From contig JAUSLA010000040.1 in the NCBI GenBank assembly GCA_030646565.1, forward strand, positions 1 through 29,926: 29,926 nucleotides of DNA, written 5' to 3'. The notes beneath the pieces were generated by a model, which was not told the origin of the DNA, made no database searches, and was given only the letters and a program-made list of their open reading frames with translations. Numbering within the stretch: position 1 is the first letter of the stretch; each line of letters begins with the position of its first letter. The translations under genes and the position numbers were made by a program. Positions 22,121-29,100 of this stretch are shown piece by piece. The DNA comes from a bacterium (GTDB taxonomy: Bacteria > Patescibacteriota > Minisyncoccia > Minisyncoccales > RBG-13-42-11).

Positions 22121-22693
22121 ATGGCAGAAATATTTTTTTTAACGAGTTTAATAATGAGCCTTGTAGGTATTAGTATCTTTATCTTTAGAAAGATTCCGGT
22201 TCTCGCAGAATTGCCGCAGGCAAATTCTTCAAGAATAAACACAAAAGATGTTATTTTTGGTTTTATTAAAACAATTAAAAACAGAGTTCCTCTTAAAAAG
22301 TTTTCCGGCGATCTGTTTTTGCAGAAAGCATTGTCTAAAACCAGAGTTTTGATTATGAAGGTTGACAACAAAACCTTCCACTGGCTTCAGAGATTAAGAG
22401 AGAACGCCCGGAAAAATAAATTCGGAGAGAACGATAATTATTGGAAGGAAATTAAGGGCCGAGCTTCCATTACCGAGCTTCCGAAGGAAGCGAAGGTGAG
22501 AAAGAGAATTTCATTCTCTTTCGACTATAGAAGCGAATCGAAGAACATTCGTTCTTCTCTACCCTTCGTTGCGACTCGGGTAGGTGAAGAAGAGAACAAA
22601 GTCCTCTTCGCCCACCGAGCTACGCAAAGCGGGGCGAAGGTGAAGAAGAGAACAAAGTCCTCTTCGCCCCTCAAGAGCCTAAAGATTCTGTAA
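22121..22693 (+). CDS. Membrane-anchored small protein, C-terminus remade by repeats
   Basis: 190 residues: one N-terminal membrane helix (IFFLTSLIMSLVGISIFIF), a polar Lys/Arg-rich domain (KVDNKTFHWLQRLRENARK) and, from residue 113, about 70 residues read from three tandem palindromic elements. The family is not recognised. After the repeats another frame (22669-22746) reads QEPKDSVNQKNPKEKRQRKK up to a TAG, which looks like the original charged tail; the insertion seems to have shifted it out of frame. Confidence 0.7.
   Translation: MAEIFFLTSLIMSLVGISIFIFRKIPVLAELPQANSSRINTKDVIFGFIKTIKNRVPLKKFSGDLFLQKALSKTRVLIMKVDNKTFHWLQRLRENARKNKFGENDNYWKEIKGRASITELPKEAKVRKRISFSFDYRSESKNIRSSLPFVATRVGEEENKVLFAHRATQSGAKVKKRTKSSSPLKSLKIL
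22458..22670. repeat. Triple palindromic element array inside the 22121 gene
   Basis: GAGCTTCC/GGAAGC GAAGGTGAGAAAGAGAAT/ATTCTCTTT; GAAC/GTTC stem with CTACCCTTCG and CTCGGGTAGGTGAAG; GAGAAC..GTCCTC; ACCGAGCTACGC..GCG GGGCGAAGGTGAAGAAG; GAGAAC..GTCCTC. The unit GAAGAAGAGAACAAAGTCCT occurs twice. Confidence 0.92.
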
Positions 22694-22760
22694 ATCAAAA
22701 AAATCCTAAGGAAAAACGCCAGCGCAAAAAACGTTTGCCAGCGTAGTTATTTTGAGTTTC

Positions 22761-22831
22761 GCCGCCTTAGCTTAGTGGTAAAGCAGTGGTTTTGTAAACC
22801 ACATACGCGGGTTCAATTCCTGCAGGCGGCT
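22761..22831 (+). tRNA. tRNA-Thr (anticodon TGT)
   Basis: Acceptor GCCGCCT pairs with AGGCGGC; D arm GCTT/AAGC; anticodon arm GTGGT-TTTGTAA-ACCAC with anticodon TGT; T arm GCGGG-TTCAATT-CCTGC. CCA is not encoded; T is the discriminator. Confidence 0.95.
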
Positions 22832-22859
22832 TCGTTTTGTTACGAAAAAGTTCGGGTAC

Positions 22860-22887
22860 TTGACAAGCGCTTCTAGAAAAGTAGAAT
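22860..22887 (+). promoter_or_regulatory. Promoter of the 16S transcription unit
   Basis: A perfect TTGACA, 16-nt spacer, TAGAAT. It is the strongest -35 of the window and lies about 330 nt before mature 16S. Confidence 0.75.
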
Positions 22888-22937
22888 TGATAATGGAAGC
22901 AATAAAATTGCTATTTAAATAGGATAAAACACTGAAG

Positions 22938-22960
22938 TCAGGAGTTTTCCTGATTTTTTT
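22938..22960 (+). terminator. Intrinsic terminator in the rRNA leader
   Basis: TCAGGA-gttt-TCCTGA followed by seven T. It lies only about 45 nt after the expected transcript start and before the 16S, so it is either an attenuator that rRNA transcription must read through or the end of a very short RNA. Confidence 0.75.
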
Positions 22961-22983
22961 GCTCCTCACTTTTGTTCGGAGCA

Positions 22984-23076
22984 TCCCTACGAATTACGAA
23001 TCAATACGAATCTACGAATAAAAAACAACAAAAATAAGAAATTCGTATATTCGTAAATATTCGTAATTCGTAGGGA
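22984..23076. repeat. Long inverted repeat (TACGAAT element)
   Basis: 36-bp arms (22984-23019 and 23041-23076) that match at 32 positions and start TCCCTACGAATTACGAAT; 21-nt AT-rich loop. A half-site (AATTCGTAGGG) also lies at 6422-6432 near the composite element. Confidence 0.85.
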
Positions 23077-23127
23077 CAAGCGACGAGCAGTAGCGAGGAG
23101 CGAATGGAAAGCACTTTGAAAAGTTAA

Positions 23128-23154
23128 TGTTTAGATTCTTAAAGTTGTCCCGAC
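23128..23154 (+). ncRNA. 5' strand of the 16S processing stem
   Basis: TTCTTAAAGTTGTCCCGAC (23136-23154) is the exact reverse complement of 26037-26055 after the 16S. With partly paired outer flanks it forms the long helix normally cut by RNase III. Confidence 0.85.
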
Positions 23155-23163
23155 TATTTATTT

Positions 23164-23217
23164 ACCAAGCTTCTATTTATAGAAGCGAGGATAGAAAAGA
23201 GATTTATATCTCTTTTA
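23164..23217 (+). repeat. Palindromic element in the 16S leader
   Basis: CCAAGCTTCTA/TAGAAGC stem, GAGGATAGAAAA linker, AGAGAT/ATCTCT stem, reaching the first bases of mature 16S. The layout matches the copies at 8122 and 22458 (AGCTTC/GAAGC type). Confidence 0.7.
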
Positions 23218-23220
23218 TTT

Positions 23221-23251
<31 letters not shown>

Positions 23252-24168
23252 AGCGGCGTGGATAAGGCATGCAAGTCAAACGGCCCCCCACCACTTTATG
23301 CGGATTTCCGATTCTTTTATAACCTTTTGTATTAAGATTAAGGTTGTAAAAATTGTTTTGGAAGTCAATATAAAGTGGTGGGGGGTAGTGGCGAACGGGT
23401 TAGTAACACGTAGATACTTCCCCCAAACACGGGCATAATTCCGCGAAAGCGGAACTAATTCCCGATGGTCCCTGAAGCCGTAAGGCTGAAGGGTAAAGCC
23501 CCCACACCAATCTTTACAAGAAAATTTGAATTATCACTTTTGTAAGCCGAAGGCGGCTTCGCCTTATGCTTGTGGTAGCCCAAGAATTTTGCTGAGATTG
23601 GTGTGTGGGCGGTTTGGGAAAGGTCTGCGGCTTATCAGCTAGTTGGTAGGGTAACGGCCTACCAAGGCTATGACGAGTAGGCGGTGTGAGAGCATGACCG
23701 CCAACAGGGGTACTGAGATACGGACCCCACTCCTACGGGAGGCAGCAGTCGAGAATATTCGACAATGGGCGAAAGCCTGATCGAGCGACGCCGCGTGCTC
23801 GAAGAAGTCCTTAGGGATGTAAAGAGCTTTTATCGTTGACGAAGCCGCAAGGCAGACGGTAAGCGATGAATAAGGGGGTGCTAACTCTGTGCCAGCAGCA
23901 GCGGTAATACAGAGCCCCCAAGCGTTATCCGGATTTATTGGGCGTAAAGAGTCTGTAGGCGGTTTGAAAAGTTTTTGGTTAAATACCTAGGGCTTAACCT
24001 TGGGGATGCCAAAAATACTTTCAGACTAGAGGGCGTTAGGAGCTGATGGAACGGTCGGTGTAGGGGTAAAATCCGTTGATATCGACCGGAATACTAAAAG
24101 CGAAGGCATTCAGCTAGGGCGACCCTGACGCTGAGAGACGAAAGCGTGGGCATAAAAAAGGATTAGAT

Positions 24169-25197
24169 AAATCCTTGTTCATAAAATTTTTATGGACTAA
24201 ATGGTGTCCTTCATGTTGGCGACAATATGATAAGCATCTAGCTGTATCGGGGAATCCCATTTAGTCAAATGGGCAATCCCGAGGGAAGTTTGCAAAAGTT
24301 AAAAAATCAGAAGTCAAAAATCAAAATGACAATGTAAAATTTTTGTATAACCCCGTAGAGACTATGTAAATCAAAAAGATAGAAAATGATTAATTCATTT
24401 TTGTCAAAAAATTGCAAAGACATGATTTTGGGTTCTTTGCTAGGAGATGGTTCGTTAAAGATTAACGATAATTATAAAAATGCTCGTTTTTCTTTCCGCC
24501 ATTCTGTTAAACAAAAAGAATATTTTTTCTGGAAAATGAATCAATTGAAGGAAATTTCAGGAGAAAATTGTTTTTGGAAATCAGGTGTTAACGATGGATT
24601 TGGCGGACAAAAATTACGATATCAAAGCCTGGCAATACCAGAATTAACCGAGTTATACGATAAAACTCATAAAAAGGGGGTATTTAAAATTCGCCGCAAA
24701 TGGCTTAATTTATTAACTCCTTTATCTTTGGCAATATGGTGGCTTGACGACGGTTCTATTATAGGAAATGGTCGCAAAGGTGTATTTTGCACAGACGGTT
24801 TTTTCTATGAAGAACAGGAAATATTATCTCAATATTTAAAAAAAGTATGGGATATAAACGTTCATATCGGTAAGATAACCAGACAATGGAAAGGAAAAGT
24901 AAAAACATATTATCGTTTATGGATTCGTTCAAGCGAAGAATTAAAAAAGTTTTTGCGGATAATATTACCGCAAATAAAAGTAGTAGAAATGCTACCGAAG
25001 GTCTTGATTATGTATAAAGACCATGATTTACAACAACGCTGGATTTCTGAAGTAAGTGATTTAACCGATTTTTCCAAAGCAATTATTGAAAAATATATTG
25101 GCCAAAAGAAAAATAGATGGAAAATTTACAGAAAAACTTCAGAAAATGATATAGTCCGATCCTCCGAGTAATCGGAGCAGAAGAAAATTACAAGATG
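24169..25197 (+). mobile_element. Group I intron in 16S rRNA
   Basis: Removing 24169-25197 restores GGATTAGAT-ACCCTTGTATACCACGC, so the insertion site is near E. coli 793. The 5' exon ends in U and the intron ends in G, as in group I introns. P7 is GACTAT (24360-24365, in GTAGAGACTATG) pairing with ATAGTC (25151-25156, in the canonical GATATAGTCC), and CTCCGA/TCGGAG then forms P9. The endonuclease gene lies between the P7 strands, in the P8 region. Confidence 0.88.
24386..25171 (+). CDS. LAGLIDADG homing endonuclease, intron-encoded
   Basis: 261 residues with two LAGLIDADG helices: ILGSLLGDGSL near residue 15 and LAIWWLDDGSI near 120, each ending in the acidic catalytic residue, so a single-chain enzyme of the LAGLIDADG_2 type. 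The lysine/arginine-rich tail follows. It should cut intronless 16S alleles and so spread the intron; it may also act as a maturase (inference). The last 20 codons overlap the 3' strand of P7 and the first arm of P9, so ribozyme core and protein share sequence. Confidence 0.93.
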   Translation: MINSFLSKNCKDMILGSLLGDGSLKINDNYKNARFSFRHSVKQKEYFFWKMNQLKEISGENCFWKSGVNDGFGGQKLRYQSLAIPELTELYDKTHKKGVFKIRRKWLNLLTPLSLAIWWLDDGSIIGNGRKGVFCTDGFFYEEQEILSQYLKKVWDINVHIGKITRQWKGKVKTYYRLWIRSSEELKKFLRIILPQIKVVEMLPKVLIMYKDHDLQQRWISEVSDLTDFSKAIIEKYIGQKKNRWKIYRKTSENDIVRSSE

Positions 25198-25293
25198 ACC
25201 CTTGTATACCACGCTGTAAACGATGGACACTAGCTATCTGAAGTGTCGACCCTTCGGGTGGCGAAGCTAACGCGTTAAGTGTCCCGCCTAGGA

Positions 25294-25325
<32 letters not shown>

Positions 25326-26036
25326 AGACGGGGATTCACACAAGCGGTGGACCATGTGGCTTAATTCGACAACAAACGAGGAACCTTACCAGGGCTTGAC
25401 AGGATAGTGACATCCCGTAGAAATATGGGACTTCTCACAAGGACACTATCCCAGGTGCTGCACGGCTGTCGTAAGCATGTGCCTTGAGGCGCCCCCTTAA
25501 ATGGGTGAACATGCGCAACCCCCATCGTCTGTTTTATATGTCAGGCGAAACTGCCCGGGATAACCGGGAGGAAGGCGGGGATGACGCCAAGTCAGCGTGG
25601 CCCTTTGATGCCCTGGGCTGCACACGTGGTACAATGGAGCCGACAATGGGTTGCGAAACCGCAAGGCGGAGCTAATCCCAACAAACGGCCCCCCAGTTCG
25701 GATTGAGGTCTGCAACTCGACCTCATGAAGCCGGAATCGCTAGTAATCGCCAATCAGCCATGTGGCGATGAATACGTTCCTGAATCTTGTACTCACCGCC
25801 CGTCACACCAAGAGAGCTGGCAATACCCAAAGGTCGCGTTTATCGCGGTTCAAGGTAAGGTCAGTAATAAGGGTGAAGTCGTAACAAGGCACCGGTAGCG
25901 GAAGCTGTCGGTGGATCACTACATTTTTAGTTTTTTTAAGCCTAGAGGTTTAAAAAAATCAGTGTCGATTAGGATTGGTTTGCGAGAATTCTCAAACTAA
26001 TTCTAAGGTGTTGGCCAATGACCTTATAGATTGGCC

Positions 26037-26065
26037 GTCGGGACAACTTTAAGAACCTAAAAACA
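26037..26065 (+). ncRNA. 3' strand of the 16S processing stem
   Basis: GTCGGGACAACTTTAAGAA pairs perfectly with 23136-23154. The 110 nt between the 16S end and this strand hold two or three small hairpins (TTTTTTTAA..TTTAAAAAAA; GGCCAAT/ATTGGCC) and no tRNA. Confidence 0.85.
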
Positions 26066-26103
26066 ACCCCGCCAGAACATGTTCTGGCGGGGTTGTTTTG
26101 TTG
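26061..26103 (+). terminator. Strong terminator of the 16S unit
   Basis: A 38-bp perfect palindrome with arms AAACAACCCCGCCAGAAC and GTTCTGGCGGGGTTGTTT, followed by TGTTGT. It ends the unit directly after 16S, so 23S and 5S are elsewhere. Confidence 0.88.
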
Positions 26104-26125
26104 TATTGTTTTAATTTGTTAGAAT
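26098..26125 (+). promoter_or_regulatory. Promoter for the surface protein
   Basis: TTGTTG, 16-nt spacer, TAGAAT; -35 overlaps the tail of the rRNA terminator. The leader then has AGTCAGGAGTTTTTTT (26152-26167), the left half of the hairpin seen in the 16S leader. Confidence 0.5.
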
Positions 26126-26178
26126 AGAGTAATGAAAAAAAAGTGACCGAAAGTCAGGAGTTTTTTTGATATTATTTT

Positions 26179-29100
26179 ATGCCGAGAGTTTTTAAAATTT
26201 ATTTACCGAGTTCCGCAAAACGGAGTGAAGGTTTAAGAAGAGAACGCAGTTCTCTTCGCCTTAAATTTTTTCTAATCGGGTTTTTAGTATTTTTTGTTTT
26301 TGCTTTTTACGTATTCCAAATTTTCTTTGCCAAAGCGTCCAACAATGAAATTAAAATTATCCCCGGTTTTTATTCCGGCGACCCGTCTACCGGCGACTGG
26401 CAGAATCCGCAAGCGGTTTTTTCGCAGGACTTGAATGAATCAACAGGAATTGAAGAATTTAACGCGGAAAATTCTGCTCATCCTTTTGCTTCTCTGGCTG
26501 AAACCGAACCAGCCGTAGATGTCGGACATCTACAGATTGAAATTGAACAGGAACCGCCAGCCAACCAGCCAGAAATTATTCCGGAAGAAATAACTACATC
26601 AACCGAAGAAATACCAACCTCCACAGGGGAGGCGGGTACCTCGACAGAAGAAATAACTCCGCCGGAAACGGCTTCAATAACAGAAGAGATAGCGCCAACT
26701 TCTGGAACTTCAACAGAAATTGAAGAAGCTCAACCTTCTAGTTTTTGGAATAAACCTTTTTATTTTTTGAAAAATACTTTTGCTGAATTCCTGAAAAATG
26801 CCATTCAAAAAGGCAAAGACGCGGTATTGGCGATAAAAAACTTTTTCATAGCGTTTGCCGAAGAAATTCAACAGGACAAACCAGTCGAAGAAGATTCCTT
26901 CTTCTCCACCTCATCTGAAGCTTCGGTGATAGAAGAAATAGCAACTTCCACCGGGGAGATAGCTACCTCAATCGAAGAAGATTCCTTCTTCTCCACCTCA
27001 ACTGAAGCTTCGGTAACCGAAGAATTGCCCATAGAGGTCGCAGCCGAAATAAAAGAGCAATCCTCTGTTCTTATTCTTTCCGATTTTTCCGTTCCCGAAG
27101 AATCTTCAAAGGATAAAATAATAAAAAATGTCCAATTAAGATTGTCTTTGGCGGGGAAAGGAGAAGCAGGGGATAGATTAATAATTGATTATTCTTTTCA
27201 ACCCTGCCCTCCTGAAGAACAAAATAATTTTTGCGGAGATTGGCAAAATCTCGGCGAATTTAATTTGGAAGATGAAATCTCTAACGCCTTAAATGGCGGA
27301 TATTTTCTTTTTGCCCTGCCGATTTTTGAAAACTGGGACGACCTGAACAATCTTAAGGTAAGATTTACTTACGTTGGGCAGCAAGTAACAGGAGACAAGC
27401 GACAAGAAGTGTATTTAGACGCGGTCTGGCTGGAAGTGGAAATAGGAGAAGACCCGGCAAAAGAATATTCTTTGGAGATGCTTTCCGATAAAAAGGACTT
27501 CAAAGTTGACGAAGCGCCCGCATTTGAATTTAAATACCAGAAAAAAAGAAATTTTGTTCAGTCAATGGAGGCCAATTTATTAAGCGTTGTTAGAGATGAA
27601 TATAAAGATGTAGAGATTAATGTTTTTGTGCCGGGTTTGGATATTTCTCCGATTGTAGATTATAAGCGAAATGGCGAGTTTTCCGTTGAAATGGAGAAAC
27701 CCCGCGAAATCAGACCGGGAAAACATTTGTTAAACATTGAGATTAAAGATAACGGCAAAATATACACTCAACAGCAGGAATTTACCTGGGGAGTTTTGGC
27801 AGTAAACACAAATAAATCAATTTACTTGTCCGATGAAAAAGCGTATCTGCAAATGGCGGCTTTGCAGGACAACGGCCATACGCTTTGCGATGCCAATTTG
27901 ATTTTGCAGGTAAAAAATCCCCAATTTCAAGTCCAAACATTTTCAACAGCCGACGGGACAATCCAAAAAAGCGGGCAGTGCTCGGGAGACAATGTTACGG
28001 ACATGCCCGATTATTTTTCTTATTATCAAACCGGTTCAGCCGGGTTTTATAAAATGACTTTAATCCTTATGGCTGACGACGGACAAACGGAATTGCGCAG
28101 AATAGATGATTCGTTTGAAGTTTGGAATTCGGTACCTTTTGATGTAGAAAGAATAGGCCCCACCAGAATTTATCCTCTATCCGCTTACGAGATGCAATTT
28201 AAGATTAAAGCGAATCAGGATTTTTCCGGAGAAGTGAAAGAGCGTTTGCCAAGTTCTTTTGCAATAACTAACGCAGGGAATAGCAGAGAGGAAATTAATG
28301 GCGAAGAAAAAACAATTATCTGGCAGGTTGACTGGAAAGCAGGGGAGACGTACGAATTAAAATTTACTTTTGACGCTCCTGACATCAGCCCTTATCTTTA
28401 TTTATTGGGGCCTTTGCAGTCGCTGGATATTTCCGATTTTAATTTTCAGGAAATAAGGCAGTGGCAGGTTGCCGCGGATGCCAACACCAGCGAAAAAAAT
28501 CCGGGGACCATTACTGAAACTACTTACGCCGCCAGTGGCACTGTTGCCTGGGTTGCTCCCCAAAACGCTTCTTCATCAGCCGATAATACTTACGCCACTT
28601 CTTCGATTACTGACTGGCAATGGACAAAATATATTATGGCGACAAATTTCGGCTTTACTTCAGGGGATATTCCAGCTAGTTCCACCATAAACGGCATTGT
28701 TGTAAGTGTTGAAAAAAGTGCCAATAACATCAGCAGAATTCTTGATGGCAGCGTTATGCTGGTAAAACAGGGCACAACCACGGGAAGTGATCTCCGCGAT
28801 GGGACAAATTATTGGGGCACAAGCGACGCGTCAACAACTTATGGGTCTGCCACGAATACTTGGGGAGTAAGCTGGACTGATGAAGATTTTACCGCTACTG
28901 ACACCAGCGGCGTTGCATTTTCGGCTTACAAAGGTTCTTCGGCTGGCACAACTTTTATTACTTTTATTGACGCCATCTGGATTACTGTTTATTATACTGC
29001 GCCGGTGGTTAACTCGGCCCCAACCTGGAACGCTGTTTATGAATCAGACCCGGGTTCAGCTACCACCACACCGACAAATGTAGGCAGTGTTGTAACGTTT

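Noticed and set aside
22458..22670. CRISPR array
   Set aside because: Units are palindromic, vary in spacing and sequence, and have no unique spacers or cas genes nearby.
24169..25197. Assembly chimera in 16S
   Set aside because: Removing the segment restores the conserved sequence exactly, and P7, P9 and the LAGLIDADG gene form a coherent group I intron.
25484..25715. Small proteins within 16S (both strands)
   Set aside because: They lie wholly in conserved rRNA sequence and have no protein-like character.
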